From assembly GCF_030758975.1 (NCBI RefSeq), contig NZ_CP132359.1, positions 4,249,705-4,313,704 on the forward strand: a DNA stretch of 64,000 nt, in the 5' to 3' direction. Below, piece by piece: positions 1-8,688 of the stretch. Below the pieces are notes generated by a model. That model was not told the DNA's origin and made no database searches. It saw only the letters and a list, made by a program, of their open reading frames with translations. Positions within the stretch are counted from its first letter, which is position 1; every line of letters starts with the position of its first letter. The position numbers and the translations under genes are program-made. Source of the stretch: Bosea beijingensis. Lineage in GTDB: Bacteria; Pseudomonadota; Alphaproteobacteria; Rhizobiales; Beijerinckiaceae.

Positions 1-443
1 TCGCTCGCCCCGGCAGGGTCGCCTGCCGCGATGGCGGCGGCCGCAGCCTCGATCAGCTCCGCGGTCTCGCCCGGACCCATCGGCCCGACCAGGCGCTCGA
101 TGAAGACCTTGATCTGGCTTTCGGGCTGGGCGCCCATGAAGCCGTCGATCGGCTGACCCTGCTTGAAGGCGATGACGGCAGGAATCGACTGGATGCCGAG
201 CTGGCCGGGAATCTGCGGGTGCTCGTCGATGTTCATCTTGACGAGCTTGACCTTTCCGCCGGCCGCCTTGACCACCTTCTCGATGACGGGGGTGAGCTGC
301 TTGCAGGGGCCGCACCAGGGCGCCCAGAAATCGATCAGCACCGGCTGCTTCATCGATTCCGCGATGACGTCCTCGCGGAAGCCCTGGGTCGTGGTGTCCT
401 TGATCAAGCCGGGTTGCTCGGCCGCATCGCCATTGACCAGCAT
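1..443 (-). CDS. Thioredoxin-domain protein, CnoX/YbbN-like (partial)
   Basis: The first 147 residues are visible; the 3' end runs off the window. A classic thioredoxin fold carries the WCGPC redox site at residues 43-47 (PVLIDFWAPWCGPCKQL) and the cis-Pro segment IQSIPAV. After the thioredoxin domain the chain continues into an Ala/Glu-rich helix (PGETAELIEAAAAA) instead of ending near residue 110. This fits the roughly 300-aa thioredoxin plus TPR co-chaperones (CnoX/YbbN) common in alphaproteobacteria. Expected role is cytoplasmic redox control and holdase activity. The ATG at 443 has an AAGGA ribosome site about 12 nt upstream. The TPR part is inferred because it lies outside the window. 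Confidence 0.85.
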   Translation of the reverse strand, partial: MLVNGDAAEQPGLIKDTTTQGFREDVIAESMKQPVLIDFWAPWCGPCKQLTPVIEKVVKAAGGKVKLVKMNIDEHPQIPGQLGIQSIPAVIAFKQGQPIDGFMGAQPESQIKVFIERLVGPMGPGETAELIEAAAAAIAAGDPAGAS

Positions 444-524
444 GGGTCGTCCTTCGTGAGATATCCTGGAGGCGCAGGCTTCGCCGTCGGTCCGCCTGCG
501 CAGTTGCGCCATAGATGGGGTGCT

Positions 525-1049
525 TCAGCCGTTCTGTCCATCGGGCGGGACGGGCAAATCGACGATCAGCGGTTCGTGCCCCGTGCTCCGGAAGAAGGCC
601 AGCAGATCGTCGCGGCTGACTCGCAAGGTTGCGGTGTTGATCAAAGGATGGAAATTGACGTCCTCGCCGGTCGCGAGCGTCGCATCCAATACCATTGTGA
701 CGTCGCCCGCGCGGTCGTTGATCACGGCGAAGGCCGTGACGGAGCCCGGCGTGACGCCGAGCTTCTCCAGCAGCAATTCGGCCGAGCCGAAGGAGAGCCG
801 GCCGCTGGCGCCGATGCGCTCATGCAGCCGCTTCAGATCGATGCGCGCGTGGGCTTCGGCCGAGACCAGGAAGATTCGGCCCTTCTTGTCCTTGAGGAAC
901 AGGTTCTTGGTGTGATGGCCGACCATCTCGTCACGATGCGGCGCCGTCTCGGCGACGGTGAAGACCGCCGGATGGTCGGTACGATGGAAGGCGATGCCCT
1001 TCTCGGCGAGATAGGCACAGAGCTGTTCGGGTGTGATGGGCGCGGTCAT
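525..1049 (-). CDS. YbaK/ProX-type aminoacyl-tRNA deacylase
   Basis: A 174-aa protein of the YbaK/EbsC (prolyl-tRNA editing) family, whose members hydrolyse mischarged aminoacyl-tRNAs in trans. Family features are the N-terminal HRTDHPAVFTVAE segment, the Lys-rich NLFLKDKKGRIFLVSAEA strand with the conserved lysine, and the C-terminal GSVTAFAVINDRAGDVTMVLDA / NFHPLINTATLRVS block. The ProX clade (PrdX-like, about 170 aa) matches this length. An in-frame extension upstream to 1154 is not supported: its composition is Arg/Pro-rich and the MTAPITPEQL start matches family N-termini. Substrate (Ala-tRNA-Pro or another) cannot be told from sequence alone. Confidence 0.88.
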   Translation of the reverse strand: MTAPITPEQLCAYLAEKGIAFHRTDHPAVFTVAETAPHRDEMVGHHTKNLFLKDKKGRIFLVSAEAHARIDLKRLHERIGASGRLSFGSAELLLEKLGVTPGSVTAFAVINDRAGDVTMVLDATLATGEDVNFHPLINTATLRVSRDDLLAFFRSTGHEPLIVDLPVPPDGQNG

Positions 1050-1281
1050 GGTGAGGCGATCGACAGCGGCAGGGTTCGAGGCGGCAATGAAAATGCCTGC
1101 CGGGCGGCAGGAGCGGGCCGGAAAATGCCTAGCTCTGCATGGCGTCGACAGCAAGACGGGGGCGGCGAATTAGGAGTTTTGTGGAAGGCGGCAAAAAAAC
1201 TTTCGCCGGGGTGCTTGCGCTTCGCGGCGCTTTGGGGCAATAACCCGGCCGCGCCGCCAGCACGGCGCGACTGTCTCGGAT

Positions 1282-1356
1282 GCGGGTGTAGCTCAGGGGT
1301 AGAGCACAACCTTGCCAAGGTTGGGGTCGAGGGTTCGAATCCCTTCGCCCGCTCCA
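1282..1356 (+). tRNA. tRNA-Gly(GCC)
   Basis: A full cloverleaf can be drawn. The 7-bp acceptor stem GCGGGTG pairs with CGCCCGC (one G-U). The D arm contains GCTCAGGGGTAGAGC. The anticodon stem CAACC/GGTTG closes the loop TTGCCAA with anticodon GCC. The T arm is GAGGGTTCGAATCCCTT. CCA is encoded at 1354-1356. Confidence 0.97.
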
Positions 1357-1458
1357 GACAATCTCAAGGCTTGAGAAGCATGCGAGCGTCGGATCTTCCG
1401 GCGCTTTTTGCTTTTTGGGCCTGAGCTTCCTGGCCGGAAGCTATCCGGCTGCGAACGA

Positions 1459-1484
1459 AAAAGGGCGCCGTCCGGCGCCCTTTG
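1459..1484. terminator. Rho-independent terminator, potentially bidirectional
   Basis: An 11-bp GC-rich hairpin (AAAGGGCGCCG / CGGCGCCCTTT, loop TC) has an A run on its left side. Read on the minus strand it is followed by a U tract, so it ends the MFS gene whose stop is at 1512. On the plus strand the T run is shorter, so it could only weakly stop read-through from tRNA-Gly. Confidence 0.85.
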
Positions 1485-1511
1485 TATTTCGGCCGTGCTG
1501 TTCAGCTTGCC

Positions 1512-2744
1512 TCAGGTCAGTTCCGCGCCACGCTTCTCGGGGATGAGGAGCCACATCGCGAGAAGGTCGAGGATGTAGAGGGCCGCCAGCAGCGCGATGG
1601 CAGTCTGGAAGCCGTGCGTCGCTGCGATCGCGCCGACCACGACCGGGCCGAAGCCGCCGACTCCGCGGCCGATGTTGAACAGCACGTTCTGCGCGGTGGC
1701 GCGCGCCGCCGTCGGGAAGAGCTCGCTGATCAGCGCGCCATAGCCGCCGAGCATGCCGTTGACGAAGAAGCCCATGACGGCGCCGCCGACCAGAAGCTGG
1801 AACGGGTCGGTCAGGCGCGAATAGACCATCACCATCACGGCGGCGCCGATCATGTAGCCGAAGAAGGCTGGGCGTCGGCCGATCCGATCCGCGATATGGC
1901 CGAAGGCGAAGATGCCGAGCGCCATGCCGCCGATGGTCACCGCCGTCCACACCGCCGACTGGGTGAGCGCAAAGCCGAACCGCGTGGCGAGATAGTTCGG
2001 CAGCCAGATCATCACGCCGTAATAGCCGAAATTCTGGACCGAGCAGAGTATGACCATGCCGAGGCTGAGCTTGGCGGTCTCGCGATCCTTGACCAGCAGG
2101 CCAAGCGCGGATTCCTTCGGCCGGTCCTTGGAACGGGCGACGAAGACCTCGGGCTCGTGCAGGGAGTGGCGGATGAAATAGGCCGCGACCGCCGGCAGGA
2201 TGCCGATGGCGAACATGCCGCGCCAGCCGATCGAGGGCAGCAGCAGCGGGGTGGCCAGCGCGGCGGCGAGCACGCCGACCTGCCAGCCGAGGCCGACATA
2301 AGAGGAAGCGCGGGCGCGCTTCGAGGCCGGCCAGGCCTCGGCGACGAGCGCCATGCCGATGCCGAACTCGCCGCCGAGGCCGAGGCCGGCGATGGTGCGG
2401 TAGATCAGCAGGTCCCAGTAGCCCTGCGCCAGGGCGCACATGCCGGTGAAGACGGCGAAGAGGACGATGGTCCAGGTCAAGACGCGGACGCGGCCGATGC
2501 GGTCCGAAAGCATGCCGAAGCCGATGCCGCCGAGCACGGCGCCGACCAGCGTCGCGGTGACGAGCGAGGCGGCCTGAGCCTGGCTGAGCTGGAGATCGGC
2601 CGAGATCGCGCGCAGCATGAAGCCGAGGATCAGCAGGTCGAAGCCGTCCATCGCGTAGCCGATCGCCGCCCCCCACAAGGCCTTGCGCGCCTTGCTATCG
2701 ACTTCCGTGGGTGCTGCGGCTGCTGCCGCCTGAAGATTGCTCAT
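1512..2744 (-). CDS. MFS transporter, metabolite:H+ symporter type
   Basis: A 410-aa inner-membrane protein with about 12 predicted membrane segments. The MFS motif A occurs twice, after TM2 (GFGMLSDRIGRVRVL, about residue 75) and in the second half (FGHIADRIGRRPAFFG), as expected from the internal duplication. The YAMDGFDLLILGFMLRAI N-terminal helix with conserved Asp, and GLGLGGEFGIGMALVAEAWP, resemble the aromatic acid/sugar acid:H+ symporter subfamilies. The substrate is not determinable. MSNLQ at 2744 is preferred over an upstream in-frame Met because the extra residues are Arg-rich and not hydrophobic. It is monocistronic, with a terminator at 1459-1484. Confidence 0.9.
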   Translation of the reverse strand: MSNLQAAAAAAPTEVDSKARKALWGAAIGYAMDGFDLLILGFMLRAISADLQLSQAQAASLVTATLVGAVLGGIGFGMLSDRIGRVRVLTWTIVLFAVFTGMCALAQGYWDLLIYRTIAGLGLGGEFGIGMALVAEAWPASKRARASSYVGLGWQVGVLAAALATPLLLPSIGWRGMFAIGILPAVAAYFIRHSLHEPEVFVARSKDRPKESALGLLVKDRETAKLSLGMVILCSVQNFGYYGVMIWLPNYLATRFGFALTQSAVWTAVTIGGMALGIFAFGHIADRIGRRPAFFGYMIGAAVMVMVYSRLTDPFQLLVGGAVMGFFVNGMLGGYGALISELFPTAARATAQNVLFNIGRGVGGFGPVVVGAIAATHGFQTAIALLAALYILDLLAMWLLIPEKRGAELT

Positions 2745-3117
2745 GATGAAAGCCCCTTGTCTGCTCCAGCCAGGCCCCGCGGAGCGGCGATGTCGGCACG
2801 GCATCGCTCTTGTTCAGATCATGTCGCATCTCATGGTGCCTGAGCCGGCGCAATGAGCGCCTGTGCTCCAGCCTGTGGATGCCGGGGGAAACCCTGCAAC
2901 GATCGTTTTTCGGCAACGCCGGGGCGATCCTGCGGCGGAGCCGGCGTTCGGAGAGGAGATGTGGCGAAACCGGACTGCGGGTGGCGGCTAAAATCGCCGC
3001 GCGGAGGGATTGACCTGCCGGGCGCACGCGATCAGAAGGGGCCGTTTGCCAATTCGACTTGCCCTGCGCCCCTTGCCGTTGCCGGCGAGCGGCGTCGCTC
3101 AGCCCGGAGACACCGCC
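2745..3117. other. Divergent intergenic region between MFS gene and pyrE
   Basis: This 373-bp gap must hold promoters for both flanking genes. I see no convincing gene, no strong sigma-70 match and no clear palindromic operator. A GGAGA ribosome site lies just before the pyrE ATG. Confidence 0.5.
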
Positions 3118-3831
3118 ATGTCCAACCTGTTCACCCCGACCGACAGGGCCGTGATCGCGCGCGAAGCGGCCAAGATGCTGCTCGAGATCAAGGCGGTGCA
3201 TTTCTACAGCGACAAGCCCTTCTTTTTCACCTCGGGTTGGGCGAGCCCGGTCTATATCGATTGCCGCAAGATCATCTCCTACCCGCGCCTGCGCTCGACG
3301 CTGATCGATTTCGCGGCGACCACGATCGTGCGCGATATCGGCTATGAGTCGCTCGACATCATTGCCGGCGGCGAGACGGCGGGCATCCCCTTCGCGGCCT
3401 GGATCTCCGACCGCCTGTCGTTGCCGATGCAGTATGTCCGCAAGAAGCCGAAGGGCTTTGGCCGCAATGCCCAGATCGAAGGCTCGGTCGTCGAGGGTGC
3501 GCGCACGCTGCTGGTCGAGGACCTCGCCACGGACGGGCGCAGCAAGGTCAATTTCGCCGAAGCGCTGCGCAATGCCGGCGCCGATGTGCAGCACTGCTTC
3601 GTGCTGTTCTATTACGACATCTTCCCGAAGAGCCGCGAATTGATGACCGAGATCGGCATCAACCTGCATTATCTCACCACCTGGTGGGACGTGCTCGCCG
3701 TCGCCAAGGATAGCGGCCATTTCGAGCCGAAGATCCTGGCCGAGGTCGAGAGCTTCCTGAACGACCCGGCGACCTGGTCGGCCAAGCATGGCGGCATCTC
3801 CGCTTTCGGCGAGGAAAAGAAGCCGGCCTGA
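3118..3831 (+). CDS. pyrE: Orotate phosphoribosyltransferase
   Basis: A 237-aa enzyme converting orotate and PRPP to OMP in pyrimidine synthesis, in the cytoplasm. The PRPP-binding motif is seen as [13 protein letters not shown] (about residues 134-146), where the usual VIDDVITTG loop has the alphaproteobacterial variant VEDLATDG. The substrate region [23 protein letters not shown] lies near residues 33-55 and the flexible-loop lysines are in [11 protein letters not shown]. An in-frame 36-residue upstream extension is rejected because the ATG at 3118 has its own GGAGA site and matches family N-termini. The next gene starts 3 bp after the stop, so the two are probably co-transcribed. Confidence 0.93.
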   Translation: MSNLFTPTDRAVIAREAAKMLLEIKAVHFYSDKPFFFTSGWASPVYIDCRKIISYPRLRSTLIDFAATTIVRDIGYESLDIIAGGETAGIPFAAWISDRLSLPMQYVRKKPKGFGRNAQIEGSVVEGARTLLVEDLATDGRSKVNFAEALRNAGADVQHCFVLFYYDIFPKSRELMTEIGINLHYLTTWWDVLAVAKDSGHFEPKILAEVESFLNDPATWSAKHGGISAFGEEKKPA

Positions 3832-3834
3832 GCC

Positions 3835-4470
3835 ATGGCTTCGGACCTGCAACTGCGATTCGATCGCGAGAGCGGGCAGTTGCATGATGGACGCGGCCGG
3901 GTCTTCGATCCGGCGGCGCGACGCTGGCGCGAGACGACGGATGCGGTGCAGGGCGAGCCTGTCTCTCCGGCCGGCGCCCTGGACTGGCTGCAGCGCGAGA
4001 GCGGTAATCCGCTGCGGACGCCGGTCGCCGTGATCGGGACGCGCACGCCGACGGCTTCGCAAGCCGCTGCCGCTGCCACGATCGGGCGTTTGCTTGCAGG
4101 GCATGGCGTGACCGTGCTGTGCGGCGGCCGCGCCGGGGTGATGGAAGAGGTCTGCCGCGGCGTGGCGGAAGCCGGCGGCCTGTCGATCGGCCTTCTGCCC
4201 GATGACGAGCCGGAAGCGGCCAACCCTTTCGTCACCGTTCCATTGGCGACCGGGATCGGCGTCGCCCGCAATGCTTTGATCGCCCGGGCGGCCTGCTGCC
4301 TCGTCGCGATCGGCGGCGGCTACGGCACCCTGTCCGAAATCGCTTTCGCCCTGCAGTTCAAGCGACCGGTCTTCCTGCTGGAGGATGCGCCTTCGGTCGA
4401 TGGCGCGCAGGCCTGCACTGACGCGGAAGCGGCACTCGATGCGGTGGCGCGCGTGATCCTGGCGCTCTGA
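3835..4470 (+). CDS. TIGR00725/SLOG-type LOG-like protein
   Basis: A 211-aa protein with a Rossmann-like SLOG domain starting near residue 60. The nucleotide-binding signatures are VLCGGRAGVMEEVCRG (LOG-type GGxxGxM) and AIGGGYGTLSEIAFALQFKRPVFLLE (GGGxGTxxE). It belongs to the TIGR00725 group, related to lysine decarboxylase-like/LOG proteins, but the exact reaction is unknown. It lacks the strict LOG PGGxGTxxE: Pro is replaced by Gly. The N-terminal 55 residues look like a short DUF-like extension (DGRGRVFDPAARRWRE). It lies 3 bp downstream of pyrE, suggesting a nucleotide-related role, which is inference only. Confidence 0.78.
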   Translation: MASDLQLRFDRESGQLHDGRGRVFDPAARRWRETTDAVQGEPVSPAGALDWLQRESGNPLRTPVAVIGTRTPTASQAAAAATIGRLLAGHGVTVLCGGRAGVMEEVCRGVAEAGGLSIGLLPDDEPEAANPFVTVPLATGIGVARNALIARAACCLVAIGGGYGTLSEIAFALQFKRPVFLLEDAPSVDGAQACTDAEAALDAVARVILAL

Positions 4471-4480
4471 GCGCCGAGTT

Positions 4481-4984
4481 TCACGGCTTTTCTGAGCGGC
4501 TGGCAACGGCGGCGCTGCGCGCTTCCAGCGCCTTGCCGACGCGGCGCATCGCTTCGCCCGCGGCATTGCATTCCTCGTCGGTGAGGACCTGCATCATCGC
4601 TTCGATCTCGGCGACATGGATCGCCATCGCCTTGCGGGTGACAGTCTCGCCCGCGGGGGTCAGCCAGAGGCGCCGCAAGCGCCGGTCGGCGGCGTCGTTG
4701 CGCCGCTCGATCAGGCCGCGCTTCTCCAGCACCGGCAGCAGCATGCTCATCGCGCTGCGCCCGACCAGGAGCTTCTCGGCCAGCGCCTGCTGCGACAGGC
4801 CGGGGACGTGGAAGATGTTGGCGAGCACGTCGTAATGCGCGAGCTGGATGCCAAGCGGCGCCAGCGACTCGGTGAGCACCTTCTCCCACATGTTGTGGGC
4901 GCGGGCGATGGAAACCCAGTTGCGGAAGCGCGGCAGATCCCAGGGCAGGACTTGCGTCTCGGAAAGCTCTTGCTTTTTGTTCAT
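4481..4984 (-). CDS. MarR family transcriptional regulator
   Basis: A 167-aa cytoplasmic regulator with the MarR winged helix-turn-helix: helix region LSQQALAEKLLVGRSAMSMLLPVLEKRGLIERR followed by the wing DRRLRRLWLTPAGE (about residues 70-115), flanked by dimerisation helices. It is divergent from the alpha/beta hydrolase at 5030, with only 45 bp between the starts. That gap holds three copies of the half-site TGAAC/GTTCA, so autoregulation and control of the hydrolase are likely. The start MNKKQEL at 4984 is chosen because upstream in-frame sequence reads through the divergent promoter. Confidence 0.9.
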   Translation of the reverse strand: MNKKQELSETQVLPWDLPRFRNWVSIARAHNMWEKVLTESLAPLGIQLAHYDVLANIFHVPGLSQQALAEKLLVGRSAMSMLLPVLEKRGLIERRNDAADRRLRRLWLTPAGETVTRKAMAIHVAEIEAMMQVLTDEECNAAGEAMRRVGKALEARSAAVASRSEKP

Positions 4985-4987
4985 GGC

Positions 4988-5012
4988 TGAACATAATAGT
5001 TCAGCGTTGAAC
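4988..5012. promoter_or_regulatory. Candidate MarR operator (overlapping inverted repeats)
   Basis: TGAAC at 4988-4992 and GTTCA at 4999-5003 form one inverted repeat with a 6-nt AT-rich spacer. GTTCA at 4999-5003 and TGAAC at 5008-5012 form a second with a 4-nt spacer. The sites sit between the divergent MarR and hydrolase start codons, where a MarR dimer would block both promoters. Confidence 0.65.
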
Positions 5013-5029
5013 AAAATCGGATCTTCGCC

Positions 5030-5920
5030 ATGAGCGCTTCCGCCCTCCGTTACATGCGCCCGCTGGTCCGGGCCGCGAGCTTCGTCGCGCCGCGCACGGC
5101 CGGCCGGCTGGCCTTCCGCCTCTTCTGTACCCCGCCGCGGCCGGCAAAGCGAAACGGAAACGGCGGCACGGGCGAGCAGGCGCTCCCGGCGAAGCTGCGG
5201 CAGGCGAGCCCGCGGGCGATTCCCTTCCCCTGCGGGAGCGTGCAGGCCTATGTCTTCGAGCCCGAGGAACGCGCGCCGACCCGGACGGTGCTGCTGGTTC
5301 ATGGCTGGACCGGGGATGCCGCCTCGATGACCGGCTTCGTCGAGCCACTCCTGGCGGCGGGTTTCCGGGTCGTCGCCTTCGATCTGCCCGGCCATGGCGC
5401 TTCGACCGGGCGCGAGCTCAATATCCCGCTCGGCGTCGCGAGCCTCGCCGCCGTGGCGCGGGTATTCGGGCCGTTCCATGCGATCGTCACGCATTCCTTC
5501 GGCGGCGCGATCACGCTTGCGGCGCTGGCCGGCTCGGTCAGGGGCCAGCCGACGGTGAGCGCCGACCGGCTCGTTCTGATCTCGGCGCCCTCCTCGATCA
5601 CTGGAATCACCCGGCAGTTCGGCCATGCGATCGGGCTTGGCAGGCGCGGGCAGGCGGCGTTGGAACGGCGCATCCATATCGTCGCGGGTAACCCGGTCGA
5701 GGCCTTCGAGGCGCCGGCACAGCTCAAGGCGATCGGTTTGCCGACGCTGGTGATCCACGATCGGCAGGATCGCGAGCTCGGCTTCCAGCATGCGCAGGCA
5801 TTGGAGCAGGCCGGCCCGTTCGTCCGGCTTGAGGCGACGGAGGGGCTGGGCCACCGCCGCATCCTGAAGGCGCGGCCGGTGGCCGAGAGCGTGGTCCGCT
5901 TCGTCGCAGGCGAGGGCTAG
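5030..5920 (+). CDS. Alpha/beta hydrolase
   Basis: A 296-aa alpha/beta-hydrolase-fold protein. Visible are the oxyanion HG motif VLLVHGWTGDAAS, the DLPGHGAS segment, the nucleophile elbow THSFGGA (GxSxG variant HSFGG, Ser near residue 155), and a late Asp-rich stretch (VIHDRQDRELG) followed by the probable catalytic His in GLGHRRILKA. No signal peptide is visible; the first 30 residues are basic and moderately hydrophobic. The substrate is unknown. Its divergent MarR partner suggests induction by a small lipophilic or aromatic compound, which is an inference. Confidence 0.85.
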   Translation: MSASALRYMRPLVRAASFVAPRTAGRLAFRLFCTPPRPAKRNGNGGTGEQALPAKLRQASPRAIPFPCGSVQAYVFEPEERAPTRTVLLVHGWTGDAASMTGFVEPLLAAGFRVVAFDLPGHGASTGRELNIPLGVASLAAVARVFGPFHAIVTHSFGGAITLAALAGSVRGQPTVSADRLVLISAPSSITGITRQFGHAIGLGRRGQAALERRIHIVAGNPVEAFEAPAQLKAIGLPTLVIHDRQDRELGFQHAQALEQAGPFVRLEATEGLGHRRILKARPVAESVVRFVAGEG

Positions 5921-5921
5921 C

Positions 5922-6986
5922 TCAGAGCCAGCCCATCAATTCGCGCTGGACGACCTCGGCGATGGCGTCGATGCCTTCAGGGGAATCGTTGAGACAGGGC
6001 AGATAGGCGAATTTCTCGCCGCCATTGTGCAGGAAGATCTCGCGGTTCTCGCCGTCGAGTTCCTCCAGCGTCTCCAGGCAATCGGCAGAGAAGCCCGGCG
6101 CGACGATGGCCATCGACTTCCTGCCGGCCCGGGCCAGCGCCTTCACCGTCTCGTCGGTATAGGGCTGGAGCCACTCGTCCGGACCGAAGCGCGACTGGAA
6201 GGTCAGCGGGAACTGTTCCTCGGAGAGGCCGAGTTCGGCGCGCAGCAGGCGCCAGGTCTTCACGCACTGGCAGTAATAGGGGTCGCCCTTCAGCAGGTAT
6301 TCCTTGGGCATGCCGTGGAAGGAGCAGAGGGTGACCTCGGGCTCGAAATCGAGCTTCGCCAGCGAGGCGCGCATCGAGCGGGCGAGCGCGCCGATATAGA
6401 CGGGGTCGTCGTGATAGGGCGGGGCGACGCGCACCGAAGGCTGCCAGCGCATCTGCATCAGCGCGCGAAACGCCTGGTCGCAGGCGGTGGCCGAGGTCGG
6501 CGCGGCATATTGCGGATAGAGCGGCACCAGCAGGATGCGGTCGCAGCCCTGGTCGAGCAGGGCTTTCAGCCGGCTCTTCACGTCAGGAAAACCGTAGCGC
6601 ATCGCCCAGTCGAAGACGACCCGCTCGCCGGCCAGCGGCTTCAGGCGCTCGGCGAGCTGTTCGGTCTGCGAGCGGGTGATCGTCTTGAGCGGGCCTTCGT
6701 CGCGCTCCTTGTTCCAGATCAAGGCGTAATCCTTGCCCTTCCGGCCGGGCCGGGTCGACAGGATGATCAGGTTGAGGATCGGCCACCATTTCCAGCGGGG
6801 CTCCTCGATGACGCGACGATCCGAGAGGAATTCCTTGAGATAGGCGCGCATCGGCCAGTAGCCGGTGCCCTCGGGCGTGCCGAGATTCATCAGGAGCACG
6901 CCGATGCGCCCGTATTGCACCTTGGGATGGTCGGGTGGCAGGGATGCGGCTTCACGGCCCGGTGCCGCGGCAATGTCAGCAGTCAT
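5922..6986 (-). CDS. hemH: Ferrochelatase
   Basis: A 354-aa enzyme inserting Fe2+ into protoporphyrin IX, the last step of haem synthesis. Family landmarks are GVLLMNLGTPEG at the start of the domain, YPQYAAPTSA, the catalytic-His segment LCSFHGMPKEYLLKGDPYYCQC and the ferrochelatase tail motif VKALARAGRKSMAIVAPGFSADCLETLEE with the essential Glu. Length is typical. The start at 6986 has AGGAGAG upstream. A longer in-frame start at 7082 is rejected because the MTADIAAA start already leaves about 25 residues before the domain. Confidence 0.95.
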   Translation of the reverse strand: MTADIAAAPGREAASLPPDHPKVQYGRIGVLLMNLGTPEGTGYWPMRAYLKEFLSDRRVIEEPRWKWWPILNLIILSTRPGRKGKDYALIWNKERDEGPLKTITRSQTEQLAERLKPLAGERVVFDWAMRYGFPDVKSRLKALLDQGCDRILLVPLYPQYAAPTSATACDQAFRALMQMRWQPSVRVAPPYHDDPVYIGALARSMRASLAKLDFEPEVTLCSFHGMPKEYLLKGDPYYCQCVKTWRLLRAELGLSEEQFPLTFQSRFGPDEWLQPYTDETVKALARAGRKSMAIVAPGFSADCLETLEELDGENREIFLHNGGEKFAYLPCLNDSPEGIDAIAEVVQRELMGWL

Positions 6987-7167
6987 GAGCGCAGGCTCTC
7001 CTTGAACCCGTGGTTTAGACGAGTTCGCGCTTTCGTCCAGCCTTGAAACCCTCCGAAAGGTGAGGTGCGACACTGCCGCCACCGGCTTTTCCCGCTGTGC
7101 CGTCCTCTGGTCAGCCCGCCCGCAGTTTTGCTAGTCTGGAGCGGTTCTCAGAACGTAAGGCGCCCGC

Positions 7168-8688
7168 ATGACGAAGCTTACCCGCCGCAAGGCTCTCGGC
7201 GTCCTGGCGGCCCCGGCGACACTCGCTGCGACCGCGCCTGTGGCGATGGCCCAGCAGCCGGCGCCGAGCTTCACGCTGCTGCTGGTCAACGACATCTACA
7301 AGATGAGCGACGACAAGGGTCGCGGCGGCTTCGCGCGCGCCGCCGGCATCGCCAAGGCCGAGCGGGCGAAGGGCGTGCCGGTGCTGTTCTGCCATGCCGG
7401 CGATTGCTACTCGCCCTCGCTGATGTCGGGCTTCGATCAGGGCGCGCATGTTGTCGCGATGCAGAACAAGATGGGCATCGACGTCTTCGTGCCCGGTAAT
7501 CACGAGTTCGATTTCGGCAAGGAGAACTATCTCAAGCTGACGGCGGCGCAGAGCTATCCGACCTTCGCCGCGAATCTGCGCGATGCCGCCGGCAGCATCC
7601 TGCCGCATCACAAGGATTCGCAGATCTTCGAGCTCGGTGGCATCAAGGTCGGCGTCATCGGAACGGCCTTCGATCCGACGCCGCAGGTCTCCTTCCCGGG
7701 CGACCTGAAATTCTCCTCGACCATGGAGGCGCTGCGCCGCGAGGCGAAGGCGTTGAAGGGGCAGGGCGCCGATATCCTCGTCGCGGTCGTCCATGCCGAC
7801 AGGGCGATGGATTACGAGATCGTGCGCTCGCGCGTCGTCGATATCGTGCTCACCGGCCACGACCACGATCTCGCCATCGCCTATGACGGCAAGGTGGTCA
7901 TGGTCGAGTCGAACGAGGAGGGCAACTACGTCACCGCGATCGACATCGCCGTCAATGTGCGGGGCGAGGGCGCGGGGCGACAGGTCTCGTGGACGCCAAC
8001 CTTCCGCGTCAACGATTCCCGTTCGGCGACGCCCGATCCGGAAGTCGCCGCCATTGTGAAGGGCTACGAGAGCGAGCTGTCGAAGGAACTCGATGTCGAT
8101 ATCGCGACGCTGGCCGCGCCGCTGGATTCCCGCACCGGCGTCATCCGAACCCAGGAGACCGCGATCGGCAACCTGATCGCCGATGCGCTCCGCTCCGCGA
8201 CCGGCGCCCAACTCGCCATCACCAATGCCGGCGGCATCCGCGCCAACAAGCAATATGCGGCCGGGCAGAAGCTGACGCGCCGCGACGTGCTGAGCGAATT
8301 GCCCTTCGGCAACGCGACGGTGATGGTCGAGATCACCGGAAAGGACGTGAAGGACGCGATCGAGAACGGCCTGCGCGATGCGCCGCAGGGCGCGGGGCGC
8401 TTTCCGGTGGTCTCCGGCCTGACATTCGAGGCCGATCTCAAGCAGCCTCAGGGCTCGCGCGTGATTTCGGTCACGGTCGACGGCAAGCCGATCGATCCTG
8501 CGGCGAAGTACACCGTCGCTTCCAACAATTTCATGCTGGAAGGCGGCGATGGATATACGGCGCTCGGCCGCGGCCGGACGCTGGTCGGCCTCACCGACGG
8601 CAAGCTGATGGCGAATGAGGTGATGGTCTATGTCCGCAGGCTCGGCACGGTCGATGCCAAGGTCGAGGGCCGGGCGGTCCTGAAGTGA
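7168..8688 (+). CDS. Periplasmic bifunctional metallophosphatase/5'-nucleotidase
   Basis: A 506-aa protein with a Tat-like signal (LTRRKALGVLAAPATLAATAPVAMAQ, cleavage near residue 29), a calcineurin-like metallophosphoesterase domain and a 5'-nucleotidase C-terminal domain (from about residue 330: ETAIGNLIADALRSATGAQLAITNAGGIRA). Metal-ligand motifs seen are AGDCYSPS, PGNHEFDFG, VVHAD and LTGHDHDL. The first canonical ligand motif DxH reads NDIYK, so the usual His is Tyr. Members hydrolyse nucleotides or UDP-sugars for phosphate and nucleoside scavenging. The final TGA overlaps the GTG start of ung. Confidence 0.87.
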   Translation: MTKLTRRKALGVLAAPATLAATAPVAMAQQPAPSFTLLLVNDIYKMSDDKGRGGFARAAGIAKAERAKGVPVLFCHAGDCYSPSLMSGFDQGAHVVAMQNKMGIDVFVPGNHEFDFGKENYLKLTAAQSYPTFAANLRDAAGSILPHHKDSQIFELGGIKVGVIGTAFDPTPQVSFPGDLKFSSTMEALRREAKALKGQGADILVAVVHADRAMDYEIVRSRVVDIVLTGHDHDLAIAYDGKVVMVESNEEGNYVTAIDIAVNVRGEGAGRQVSWTPTFRVNDSRSATPDPEVAAIVKGYESELSKELDVDIATLAAPLDSRTGVIRTQETAIGNLIADALRSATGAQLAITNAGGIRANKQYAAGQKLTRRDVLSELPFGNATVMVEITGKDVKDAIENGLRDAPQGAGRFPVVSGLTFEADLKQPQGSRVISVTVDGKPIDPAAKYTVASNNFMLEGGDGYTALGRGRTLVGLTDGKLMANEVMVYVRRLGTVDAKVEGRAVLK

